This document shows positions 7,355 through 17,467 of a stretch of DNA of 64,000 bases, in pieces. The DNA lies in NCBI GenBank assembly GCA_003202005.1, contig QJJF01000012.1, positions 109,274-173,273 on the forward strand. The letters are read 5' to 3'. The notes beneath the pieces were generated by a model. That model ran no database searches and was not told where the DNA came from. It saw only the letters and a program-made list of their open reading frames with translations. Position numbers and translations under genes: made by a program. How positions within the stretch are numbered: the stretch's first letter is position 1; the number at the start of each line of letters is the position of its first letter. Source of the stretch: Williamsia faeni. Lineage in GTDB: Bacteria; Actinomycetota; Actinomycetes; Mycobacteriales; Mycobacteriaceae.

Positions 7355-8623
7355 CTACCGGGTTATGCGGTAGCGAACGAACGACGGAATCGCCAGGGCG
7401 GCAATCACCGTCCCGACAACCACGAGGACGCCACCGCCGGCGGTGGCCACCGCAGTTCCCACTGACGCCGCCACGGCGCCGTGCAACACATCCGCGATCC
7501 GGGGACCACCTGCCACCACGACGATGAACACGCCCTGCAGTCGGCCACGCATCTCGTCGCTCGCCGCGGACAACAGAATCGACTGCCGAAATGCCGATGA
7601 CGCCATGTCGGCCGCACCACCGATCATCAGCAGTCCCACCGTGATCGGCAACATCGGAAGTGCGGTGTTGTTGGCGAACGCGACGCAGATTCCGACGCCG
7701 ATGATGGCCACACCCCAGATGATCACGCAGATGATGACCGCCAGCCCCTGCCGGTGGATCCGGGACACCCAGCCGGAGAAGATGCCGCCGGCGAGCGCAC
7801 CGAGCGCAATTGCGGAGAACAGCAACGCAAACGCGAATCCGCCGCCTTCGGGTCCGCCGAAACTCTCGTGGGCCATCTGCGGGAACAGCGCCCGGGGCAT
7901 TCCGAAGACCATCGCGATCAGATCGACCAGGAACGACGCCATCAGCACCGGTTGGCCTCGCAGGAACACAAACCCCTCGATGACCGAGCGCAGGCCGGCA
8001 CGCTGTGGTTTCCGGTCGGCACCTCCCGGATGCAGGGACGGAAGTCTGACGACCGCCCAGAGCGTCGCGAAGAGGAAGATCGTGTCGATCAGATACAGCA
8101 ACGAATATCCGAGCAGCGGAATCATCGCACCGCCGACCAGCGGTCCGGCGATCGCACCCGCCTGCATGACCGTCATGTTCAGCGAAGCAGCCGCCGGCAG
8201 GTCTTTATTCGGCATCAGCTTCGGCAGGATCGCGGTCCGGGTCGGCTGATTGATGGCAAAGAACGCCTGCTGCAATGCGAAGAGCGCCAGGATGATCCAG
8301 ACGTTGCCGAGGCCCATCGCCGACTGGACATAGAACATCGCACTGGTCCCGATCAGCCCACACGTGGTGATGATCAACAGGATTCGACGGTCGATGGCGT
8401 CGGCCAGGGCGCCACCCCACAACCCGAAGATCACCAGCGGCACCAGGCCGAAAACACCCGTCAGCCCGACATACGCGGAACTGCCGGTGAGTTGATAGAT
8501 CTGGGCCGGGACGGCGACCACCGTGAGCTGCGCACCGATGACCGTGACGATGTTCGCCCACCACAGGCGGCGAAAGTGCGGGTGCTTGAGCGGGGTGGTG
8601 TCGGCGAGGAATCGGCGGGTCAC
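7355..8623 (-). CDS. MFS transporter
   Basis: About 422 aa with roughly twelve hydrophobic segments; similar to MFS_3/enterobactin-exporter-type permeases (HPHFRRLWWANIVTVIGAQL, loop GLWGGALADAIDRRILL). The start is placed at GTG 8623 (VTRRFLADTTPLKHPHF) because longer readings run into pdxH on the same strand; the 30-bp gap after pdxH suggests cotranscription. Substrate unknown: efflux of a small molecule is the usual role for the family. The exact start is uncertain. Confidence 0.82.
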   Translation of the reverse strand: MTRRFLADTTPLKHPHFRRLWWANIVTVIGAQLTVVAVPAQIYQLTGSSAYVGLTGVFGLVPLVIFGLWGGALADAIDRRILLIITTCGLIGTSAMFYVQSAMGLGNVWIILALFALQQAFFAINQPTRTAILPKLMPNKDLPAAASLNMTVMQAGAIAGPLVGGAMIPLLGYSLLYLIDTIFLFATLWAVVRLPSLHPGGADRKPQRAGLRSVIEGFVFLRGQPVLMASFLVDLIAMVFGMPRALFPQMAHESFGGPEGGGFAFALLFSAIALGALAGGIFSGWVSRIHRQGLAVIICVIIWGVAIIGVGICVAFANNTALPMLPITVGLLMIGGAADMASSAFRQSILLSAASDEMRGRLQGVFIVVVAGGPRIADVLHGAVAASVGTAVATAGGGVLVVVGTVIAALAIPSFVRYRITR

Positions 8624-8652
8624 GCGCTGCGACCCGAGAGAAGGTCCAGCAT

Positions 8653-9363
8653 TTACGGCTGCAACCTCGTCACGATCCACCGGCCGTCGACCAAGGTGCA
8701 TCGAACCCGATTGTGCAACCGATTCGCGCGGCCCTGCCAGAACTCGACCTCGACCGGCGCGATCACGTAGCCACCCCAATGCGGCGGCACCGGGACCGGT
8801 TGCTCGGCGCCGAATCGGGTCTCGACCGCGGCAGCCTTGTCCTCCAGCGCTTTCCGTGACTCGATCGGCGCGGACTGCTCGGAGGCGAAGGCGCTGAGCT
8901 GCGAACCGCGCGGGCGCTTGGTCCAGTAGTCGGCGGTCTGCTCGGCCGGCACCTTCATCACCGATCCACGAAAGTGGACCTGCCGCTCCATAGCGATCCA
9001 GGGAAACGTCACGGCCGCATACGGCACCAGGTCGAGGTGCCGGCCCTTGTCGGATTCATAGCTGGTGAAGAAGGAAACCCCATCGGCGTCCACACCTTTG
9101 CAGAGAACTGTGCGGGTCGACGGGTGGCCGGCGTCGTCAACCGTCCCCAGCACCATGGCATTGGGTTCCGGGATCCTCGCGTCGACGGCCTCGTGCAGCC
9201 ACTTGCCGAACAGTTCCAGCCACGGGGGATCACCCGCGAGCCAGATCGGATCGAGATTGTCCTTGACGCCGTCGGCACCGGCCGCCTGATCCCCGCGCGC
9301 GACACCTCCGGACGCTGCATAGGCCATCCGCATGTTGGCCAAGTCGATCGGTTCGCGTTCCAC
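8653..9363 (-). CDS. pdxH: Pyridoxamine 5'-phosphate oxidase
   Basis: 236-aa FMN-dependent pyridoxine/pyridoxamine 5'-phosphate oxidase, which makes pyridoxal phosphate in the cytoplasm. Clear family segments: DPIWLAGDPPWLELFGKWLHEA, then PNAMVLGTVDDAGHPSTRTVLCKGVD (FMN-binding R-T-V-L-C-K), GVSFFTSYESDKGRHL, and the C-terminal PPHWGGYVIAPVEVEFWQGR-x-NRLHNR ending WIVTRLQP. Start chosen as GTG 9363 (EREPIDLANMRMAYAASGG); ATG 9333 or 9327 are alternatives. Divergent from citA across a 94-bp gap that must hold both promoters. serC downstream on the other strand also needs PLP. Confidence 0.92.
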   Translation of the reverse strand: MEREPIDLANMRMAYAASGGVARGDQAAGADGVKDNLDPIWLAGDPPWLELFGKWLHEAVDARIPEPNAMVLGTVDDAGHPSTRTVLCKGVDADGVSFFTSYESDKGRHLDLVPYAAVTFPWIAMERQVHFRGSVMKVPAEQTADYWTKRPRGSQLSAFASEQSAPIESRKALEDKAAAVETRFGAEQPVPVPPHWGGYVIAPVEVEFWQGRANRLHNRVRCTLVDGRWIVTRLQP

Positions 9364-9457
9364 GGCCGATAACGCTACTCCCGGACCCACCGAGAACGCC
9401 TCGGGCACTACAGTCCTAGTGAGTATGAACACAGGGCAATGGCAAGGAGCTCGAGCG

Positions 9458-11817
<2,360 letters not shown>

Positions 11818-11828
11818 CGGTTTCGCTC

Positions 11829-11860
11829 GCTCAGTCCACCCCTGCTGAGCTGGCTTTTTT
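11829..11860 (+). terminator. Intrinsic terminator after serC
   Basis: GCTCAG (11829-11834) pairs with CTGAGC (11845-11850), followed by TGGC and six T residues (11855-11860). It lies 12 bp after the serC stop and before sepH, which therefore has its own promoter in 11861-11950. Confidence 0.75.
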
Positions 11861-11962
11861 ACGCGTGTCACACCCTCGATTCCGGCCCGACTGGATTACT
11901 CTGACGCCAATGCACACCGCGACAGATTCCCCGGCCAGCTCCGAGTCGTGAAGGAGAAGCAG

Positions 11963-13030
11963 ATGCGAGAGCTTCGAGTCATCGGCCTCGAGCCGGACGG
12001 CAAGAAGGTGATCTGTCAGGACACCGAGTCGGGCGAGAAGTTCCGTATCCCTGCTGACGACACCCTGCGCGCGGCAGCCCGTGGCGATCTGTCCCGGATG
12101 GGTCAGATCGAGATCGAGATGGAAAGCACCCTGCGGCCCCGCGAGATCCAGGCCAGGATCCGCGCGGGCGCCACGGTCGCCCAGGTGGCCGCGGCCGCCG
12201 GGGTACCGGCCAACCGAGTCGAGCGTTTTGCCCATCCGGTCCTGCTCGAGCGTTCGCGGGCCGCCGAACTCGCCGCTGCGGCACACCCGCTGCGCTACGA
12301 CGGTCCGGCGCTGTCCACGCTGGGTGAGGTGGTTGCCGCTGCGCTGGGAGCACGCGGGCACAATCCCGACGAGACCGAATGGGATGCCTGGAAGGCCGAG
12401 GACAACCGCTGGATCGTCCAGGTGAGCTGGCATGTCGGACGCTCGGTCAACCGCGCTCACTGGCGCTATCTGCCGGGTTCCAATTCAGGCACGGTCGAGG
12501 CGATCGACGAGGTCGCCGACGAGTTGATCGATCCAGATCTGAGCCGGCCGTTGCGCAGCGTGTCCGTGGTCGCGCCGACTGTGGACAGCTCCGATTCGGA
12601 CCATCCCGAACTCGCCTTCGACTACACCCCGCCCAAGGCGGCACGGGTGTCACCGATTTCGCGTCCGGCCCGGCTGACGGTGAAGTCCGACGGCTCCGGC
12701 GAGGTCACCGTCGACGCCGATTCGCTGACCGGCGAACAGAAGGCACGTCGGTCGCCGCGTCCGGTGGCCGCCGAATCCCGGCCGCAGCCTGCCGACAACC
12801 CGCCCGCGGCGAACACCGATGAACCTGCTTCCGGCGACGGGCACGAAACCGCCTCGACCGCAGAAACATCCGGCGTCCCAGAGTCCCCCGCCGCGAATGC
12901 AGGCGCCAAAAACCCTGAGATCCAAGATAAGCCGGACGGGAACCGCAAACGTGCTCGCGGGAACCGCAAGCCTTCCGTGCCGGCCTGGGAGGATGTACTT
13001 CTCGGGGTCCGAAGCAGCGGCAACCCGTGA
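11963..13030 (+). CDS. sepH: Septation protein SepH
   Basis: 355-aa SepH (DUF3071), an actinobacterial cell-division protein that stimulates FtsZ assembly. The conserved N-terminal domain (about residues 1-100) starts MRELRVIGLEPDGKKVICQD and includes LRPREIQARIRAGATVAQVA, an HTH-like segment, and FAHPVLLERSRAAELA. A second conserved part, WDAWKAEDNRWIVQVSW, sits near 135-150. The C-terminal 120 residues are disordered, rich in Pro/Glu, and end in a basic tract KRARGNRKPSVPAWEDVLLG. ATG 11963 has AAGGAG 6 bp upstream. Corresponds to Rv0883c next to serC. Confidence 0.92.
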   Translation: MRELRVIGLEPDGKKVICQDTESGEKFRIPADDTLRAAARGDLSRMGQIEIEMESTLRPREIQARIRAGATVAQVAAAAGVPANRVERFAHPVLLERSRAAELAAAAHPLRYDGPALSTLGEVVAAALGARGHNPDETEWDAWKAEDNRWIVQVSWHVGRSVNRAHWRYLPGSNSGTVEAIDEVADELIDPDLSRPLRSVSVVAPTVDSSDSDHPELAFDYTPPKAARVSPISRPARLTVKSDGSGEVTVDADSLTGEQKARRSPRPVAAESRPQPADNPPAANTDEPASGDGHETASTAETSGVPESPAANAGAKNPEIQDKPDGNRKRARGNRKPSVPAWEDVLLGVRSSGNP

Positions 13031-13086
13031 GCCGGGTTTAATTGTTCGGTACGTGAGACTGGTCGGCACCACGAAAGGACCCTGAG

Positions 13087-13869
13087 TTGGCAGCGAAGGC
13101 TTCGATGCTCTGGTTCGTCAACTCGAACGATCCGGTAGCCGCTATCCGGCAGGGCCTGCAGCACGATCCCGCCGCAGCGGCAAGCCTTGCCGGCGCGTTG
13201 TGCCCAGGTCTGGTTGCAGTACCCATCGGTGAGAGAAGTCTTGCGGCTGCAGCAACCCCGGCAGACGACCAACTCTTCATCGGCGTCTACGGCTCTCTCG
13301 TGGTCGTCACCAGCCCGGTCCTCTCGACCACCACGCCGTCCGCCCTACCCGAGTCGTGGATTTCCGCGGTTCCGTCGGATGCGGTGGTCGTGCTGCACAC
13401 CGAACCGGAATCGTCGCTGGGAGCGTTCGCCCGCTGGGAGAACGGGACACTGCGTCGCTCATTCTCGGCCGACCCGGTCACGATCCACGAAAACACCGGC
13501 CTGCCTTTCATATTCGAGGGTCCATTCTGGGCCGGCGAGCACCCACTGGTGTATGCCGATGGCGCCAAACCGGATCCGCAGGCGTTGCCGTTCCACCCCC
13601 AGGAGTTCGCCGAACAGGCCATCCGCGAATGGCTCGGCTTCCGATTCACCACACCGCTCGGCCCGGAGGACTCCGATCCGGAACACATTGTTGTCACGGG
13701 TTTTGCGATACGCCCCGCGGGCTATCAGCCGACCGAGGCCGATGTGGAGCTCGGACTGTCGACCGGCCCCGACGCGAGCGATGGCGACGACCACAGCGAG
13801 TCGGGTGAGCACCAGCCGCATACCCCGGGCCGGGTTGCCCGCTGGTTCGGGTTCGGTCCCAAGTCCTGA
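13087..13869 (+). CDS. Conserved hypothetical protein, DUF6928-like
   Basis: 260 aa, no signal peptide and no membrane segment. The N-terminus (MAAKASMLWFVNSNDPVAAIRQG) and the internal WENGTLRRSFSADP followed by GLPFIFEGPFWAGEHP resemble the actinobacterial DUF6928 family as I recall it; no function is known for that family. The last 35 residues are acidic and low-complexity. Start is TTG at 13087, with AAAGGAC 6 bp upstream; no ATG/GTG fits the conserved N-terminus. It follows sepH by 56 bp in the same direction and could be cotranscribed. Convergent with the methyltransferase gene 14 bp downstream. Confidence 0.7.
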   Translation: MAAKASMLWFVNSNDPVAAIRQGLQHDPAAAASLAGALCPGLVAVPIGERSLAAAATPADDQLFIGVYGSLVVVTSPVLSTTTPSALPESWISAVPSDAVVVLHTEPESSLGAFARWENGTLRRSFSADPVTIHENTGLPFIFEGPFWAGEHPLVYADGAKPDPQALPFHPQEFAEQAIREWLGFRFTTPLGPEDSDPEHIVVTGFAIRPAGYQPTEADVELGLSTGPDASDGDDHSESGEHQPHTPGRVARWFGFGPKS

Positions 13870-13883
13870 AAAGTCGGACGCGG

Positions 13884-14753
13884 TCAGCGCGCCCGTTCGT
13901 AGAAGGCCAGTGCCGCAGCCGTCGCCACGTTCAGTGAGTCTGTCCCCCGGGCCATCGGGATGCGGGCCCGCACATCACCGGCGAGCATCGCCGTCTCCGA
14001 GAGCCCTGGGCCCTCGGCCCCGACCATGAACGCCACGCGCTCGGCGTCCACCGCTTCTGACAACGGGACTGCGGCTTCGTCGGGGGTGAGCGAGATGATC
14101 CGGAAGTTGTTGTCGCGGAGCACTTCCAAGTCCGATGGCCAGCTTTCGACGTGGGCGAAGGGCACCAGGAGGACATGTCCCATCGATACCCGGACCGATC
14201 GCCGATAGAGCGGATCGGCGCAGGCACCGCCAAAGATCACGGCGTCGATCCCCAGTCCTGCCGCGTTCCGGAAGATGCTTCCGATGTTCTCGTGATCGTT
14301 GACACCCTCGAGGACCGCCACCGTCCGGGCACCGGCGAGCACATCCGTCAGTGCGATCGGCTCCGGACGACGAGCGACGGCGAGGACACCCCGATTCAGA
14401 TGGAATCCGACCACCTCCGCCATGACCGCGGCACTGGCCCGATAGAACGGCACACCGGCAACAGATTCGTCGGACAGGGTCGGTGCGAGCTCCCGGAGTC
14501 GTTTGTCCACTCCCAGGAATGCATGCGGCGAAAACCTCGAAGTGACCATGCGTTGCGCAACGAGCACGCCCTCAGCGACGACCAAACTTTTGCCTGGTGT
14601 TCCGCCCGGCAAAACCGGCAGGTCAGGACGTCGATCGGCGGAGTTGAGGTCACGAAAGTCGTCAACACGGGGGTCTGCCGGATCATCGATATCGATCACG
14701 GTGACTTCGAGTTCGGACGTGATGCCGTCTGGGTGAGAATGCGATCCGGCCAT
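13884..14753 (-). CDS. SpoU/TrmH family RNA 2'-O-methyltransferase
   Basis: 289-aa SPOUT-fold S-adenosylmethionine-dependent RNA methyltransferase. All three family motifs are present: NDHENIGSIFRNAAGLGIDA (motif 1), VAFMVGAEGPGLSETAM (motif 2, with the conserved Glu and Gly) and PMARGTDSLNVATAAALAFYE (motif 3, knot). An N-terminal substrate-binding part precedes them (DPRVDDFRDLNSADRRPDLP). Start ATG 14753 is reported; a GTG at 14699 would give a shorter protein closer to how I recall the mycobacterial homologue Rv0881. Target RNA site unknown. Divergent from the Eis-like gene with a 41-bp gap. Confidence 0.88.
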   Translation of the reverse strand: MAGSHSHPDGITSELEVTVIDIDDPADPRVDDFRDLNSADRRPDLPVLPGGTPGKSLVVAEGVLVAQRMVTSRFSPHAFLGVDKRLRELAPTLSDESVAGVPFYRASAAVMAEVVGFHLNRGVLAVARRPEPIALTDVLAGARTVAVLEGVNDHENIGSIFRNAAGLGIDAVIFGGACADPLYRRSVRVSMGHVLLVPFAHVESWPSDLEVLRDNNFRIISLTPDEAAVPLSEAVDAERVAFMVGAEGPGLSETAMLAGDVRARIPMARGTDSLNVATAAALAFYERAR

Positions 14754-14794
14754 CCGGATAGTTTGCCCGACCCCCGATGTGACAAGTTGGATGG

Positions 14795-16021
14795 GTGAGC
14801 AACGGCAACCTGACACTACGTCGCGCGATCGAATCCGACTGGCCCGACATCGCTATCGCCGATGCGAGGGCGTTCGCTTTTGTCGAACCACTCGACGACG
14901 AGGCACTGGCCGACATCCGTTCGAAGGTGGCCGACGCCGACGTCGTCGTGGTCCACGACACCTCCGATCCACAGCGTCCCGTGCTGGTCGGCGTGGCGAT
15001 GTTCTTCCGGATGAAGATGTCTATCCCGGGCGGTCACAAGGTGGACCTGCCCGGACTGTCCTGGGTGTCGGTCGCCTCGACGCACCGGCGGCGCGGAATC
15101 CTTCGGCTGATGATCACAGAACTCTTCGAGCAGTGGGAACGCGAGCAGTCGGTCTTCTCGATCCTGACGGCCTCAGAAGGCACCATCTACGAGCGATTCG
15201 GTTACGGCCCGGCAGCTTTCGAGCACCGCGTGCGCCTCGATCTGCGGAAGGCATCACTGCGGTCACCGGCACCCACCGACTCCACCGTCCGTTTCGGTGA
15301 CGCCGACCAGATCCGCGAATCGGTGCCCGCGATCCACGACCGATGGGTCTCGACCCGTCCCGGCGCGATCGCCCGGACATCGGTGTGGTGGAACATGATC
15401 TTCGCCGACCGCCCCATCCTCCGAAACGGGCGCAGCAGTCTGCACTATCTGCTGCATCCGGACGGTTACGCCAGCTACCGGATCCATCACGAATCCGAAA
15501 CCTCCACCATTGCAGAGGTTTCCGAGATCTTCACCGTCACGGATGAGGCGCACACCGATCTCTGGCGGGTACTGTCGGGACTCGATCTGATACCCGCGAT
15601 CACTGCCACGACCCCGGTGGACGATCCACTCCCTCTCAAGCTCACCGACCTTCGGGCACCGACGGTCACGGGCATCCGCGACAGCATGTGGCTGCGCATA
15701 CTCGATGTGGCACAGGCCCTTTCACTACGCGAGTACGGACACGACACCGAATTCGTTCTCGAGGTCAGCGATACATACCGCGAATCCGGCGGGCGCTGGA
15801 ACGTGGCGATCAACGGGAGCCGGGCGACGGTGACCGTCACCGATGCCGAGCCCACCGTCCGGATGGACATCTCGGTACTGAGCAGCCTCTACCTCGGGGC
15901 GTACCGCGCCGTGGACTTCGCTGCGGCGCAACGATTGTGGACCGTCGACGGTCCCACCCTGCACGCAATCGATCAGGCCTTCAGCACCGACCGTAAACCG
16001 GTGGCCGGCACGTTCTTCTAG
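14795..16021 (+). CDS. Eis-like GNAT N-acetyltransferase
   Basis: 408-aa protein with the Eis architecture: an N-terminal GNAT domain (LRRAIESDWPDIAIADARAF; acetyl-CoA loop VSVASTHRRRGILRLM with the R-R-x-G-I/T motif), a central GNAT-like domain, and a C-terminal sterol-carrier-like domain ending in a free carboxylate (VAGTFF), which in Eis is part of the active site. Mycobacterial Eis acetylates aminoglycosides at several amines and also proteins; whether this homologue does so is not known. Start GTG 14795. It stands between the methyltransferase and MarR genes, where M. tuberculosis lacks it. Confidence 0.85.
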   Translation: MSNGNLTLRRAIESDWPDIAIADARAFAFVEPLDDEALADIRSKVADADVVVVHDTSDPQRPVLVGVAMFFRMKMSIPGGHKVDLPGLSWVSVASTHRRRGILRLMITELFEQWEREQSVFSILTASEGTIYERFGYGPAAFEHRVRLDLRKASLRSPAPTDSTVRFGDADQIRESVPAIHDRWVSTRPGAIARTSVWWNMIFADRPILRNGRSSLHYLLHPDGYASYRIHHESETSTIAEVSEIFTVTDEAHTDLWRVLSGLDLIPAITATTPVDDPLPLKLTDLRAPTVTGIRDSMWLRILDVAQALSLREYGHDTEFVLEVSDTYRESGGRWNVAINGSRATVTVTDAEPTVRMDISVLSSLYLGAYRAVDFAAAQRLWTVDGPTLHAIDQAFSTDRKPVAGTFF

Positions 16022-16043
16022 AGATCGCGGGTCACCGCAGCGC

Positions 16044-16475
16044 TCAGTCGCTCTCGGTCACGATCGACTCGATGATGCCCACCGCGCCACGCAGCGTGTC
16101 CAGCTGGGTGTCGTCGAGTCGCTTGAGCTGGGCCCGCAGCCACTCCTCGCGGGCGTTCGCCTCGTCGACCACCAGCGCGTCGCCGGCGGGTGTCAGGGTC
16201 ACGATCACCTGCCGGCCATCGGTGGGGTGAGGCTCCCGCCTGACCATCCCCAGGTCTGCCAGCGAAGCGATCACACGCGTCATCGACGGCGGCTGCACGC
16301 GTTCGCGGGCAGCGATGGCGCCGGGGGTCATCGACCCCTCTCGTTTGAGGGTGGACAGGGCCGACAGCTGTGTGAGCGACACCACGGACGTCGCCCGGCG
16401 CCCACGCAGATGCCTGGTCAGTCGCACAACGGCGATCGCCAGGTCACTGGGCAACTTCTCGTCATTCTGGTCCAC
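16044..16475 (-). CDS. MarR family transcriptional regulator
   Basis: 143 aa, winged-helix MarR fold: helix part LAIAVVRLTRHLRGRRATS, HTH LSTLKREGSMTPGAIAARERVQPPSMTRVIASL and the wing ADLGMVRREPHPTDGRQVIVTLTPAGDAL with the conserved D-x-R. It resembles mycobacterial Rv0880, which sits next to the DUF2530 gene as here. Divergent from DUF2530 across 169 bp; likely autoregulated from that gap. Ligand unknown. Confidence 0.9.
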   Translation of the reverse strand: MDQNDEKLPSDLAIAVVRLTRHLRGRRATSVVSLTQLSALSTLKREGSMTPGAIAARERVQPPSMTRVIASLADLGMVRREPHPTDGRQVIVTLTPAGDALVVDEANAREEWLRAQLKRLDDTQLDTLRGAVGIIESIVTESD

Positions 16476-16644
16476 GGCTCTGAGGATAAGTGAGCATGAC
16501 CGTATTTGAACGATGAACTGCCGACATTCATTTGTTCACCTCACAACCGAACTACCAGCGACTCTGGTTGCAAAACTCTTATTTCGCCCGCCACGACGGG
16601 CGATGAGACTTCGCGTGTGATCAAAATCGGATTAGCCTGACGTC
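16476..16644. promoter_or_regulatory. Divergent promoter region, MarR / DUF2530
   Basis: The 169-bp gap is AT-rich compared with flanking genes. It contains a 7-bp inverted repeat TCGCCCG (16584-16590) / CGGGCGA (16597-16603) that could be a MarR-type or other operator. On the plus strand a TAGCCT -10 element (16633-16638) lies 6 bp before the ATG at 16645, which suggests a leaderless DUF2530 transcript. Confidence 0.45.
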
Positions 16645-16887
16645 ATGGCCCCAGAAATACCCGAACTGCCCGCCCGGTGGACCGCACCCGGTCCGGTGAT
16701 CATCGCCGGGATGACGGCCTGGCTGATCGCCGCCGTCGTCGTCGCGATCTGGGACCTCGGCACCGACAACACACTCACGATTTGTCTGGTGGGTCTTGGG
16801 GTGGGTCTGTTCGGGTGTTTTGTGGTGTATCTGCAGAAGCTTGCTGTGCGGCGAGGGAGTCCGGCGGCTCAGCAGGGTCTGGCCTGA
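16645..16887 (+). CDS. DUF2530 small membrane protein
   Basis: 80 aa with two predicted transmembrane helices (GPVIIAGMTAWLIAAVVVAI, about 15-36; LTICLVGLGVGLFGCFVVYL, about 44-64) and the basic C-terminal tail LAVRRGSPAAQQGLA typical of DUF2530. Matches Rv0879c in position beside MarR. Function unknown. No Shine-Dalgarno; the -10 element sits 6 bp before the ATG. Its 3' part overlaps the convergent PAP2 gene by 113 bp, an unusually long antisense overlap. Confidence 0.8.
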   Translation: MAPEIPELPARWTAPGPVIIAGMTAWLIAAVVVAIWDLGTDNTLTICLVGLGVGLFGCFVVYLQKLAVRRGSPAAQQGLA

Positions 16888-17467
16888 ACGTCATCCACGT
16901 CGCGCCCGCCACGAAGAGGGCACCCAGGATCCACCCGGCGACGACATCGGTCATCCAGTGCGCTCCGAGATACACCCGGCTGATACCGATGCTCAGCGCG
17001 AGCAGCGGCGCGAACAGCAGAACCCACACATGCGACCGCACCCAGGAGCTCGCCTGATAGAGGGCTACCGCAACCAATCCGTACACAATGGTCGAACACA
17101 TGGCGTGACCGGACGGGAACGAGTGGCTGGACAGATCGATCATCCGCTCCGGCATCGGGGGTCGTTCGCGGCCGAACAGTTCCTTGAGGAAAACCATCAA
17201 GAGCGAACCCGCCGCCGAGCCGAGGCCGACGAACAGCGCCAAACGCCACTTGCGACCGATCGCGAACGCGACGGTGACAACGGTGGCGACGACGAACAAC
17301 GTCGTGGTGTTACCCAACGTGGTGATCGCCTTCATCACCGTGGTCCAGGTGTCCGTGCGGTGGTCGACCATCCAGTCCAGGACGTACTGATCCGGACCGA
17401 ACGACGTTGCCTGGTCGCTGCTCTGCAACAGCTCAGCCTCCGATGACACCGGACTCTGGATCAACAT
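16775..17467 (-). CDS. PAP2-superfamily membrane phosphatase
   Basis: 230-aa integral-membrane phosphatase of the PAP2 (phosphatidate phosphatase / undecaprenyl-diphosphatase-like) family. All three active-site motifs are seen: KELFGRERP (K-x6-RP), FPSGHA (PSGH) and SRVYLGAHWMTD (SR-x5-H-x3-D). Hydrophobic helices flank them. The last 30 residues are Pro/Asp-rich, not part of the fold, and lie over the 3' end of the DUF2530 gene. It could recycle a lipid pyrophosphate or phosphatidate. Its start overlaps the end of the sacsin-like gene by 35 bp, so the two are probably cotranscribed. Confidence 0.88.
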   Translation of the reverse strand: MLIQSPVSSEAELLQSSDQATSFGPDQYVLDWMVDHRTDTWTTVMKAITTLGNTTTLFVVATVVTVAFAIGRKWRLALFVGLGSAAGSLLMVFLKELFGRERPPMPERMIDLSSHSFPSGHAMCSTIVYGLVAVALYQASSWVRSHVWVLLFAPLLALSIGISRVYLGAHWMTDVVAGWILGALFVAGATWMTFRPDPAEPPDSLAAQQASADTPQNTRTDPPQDPPDKS

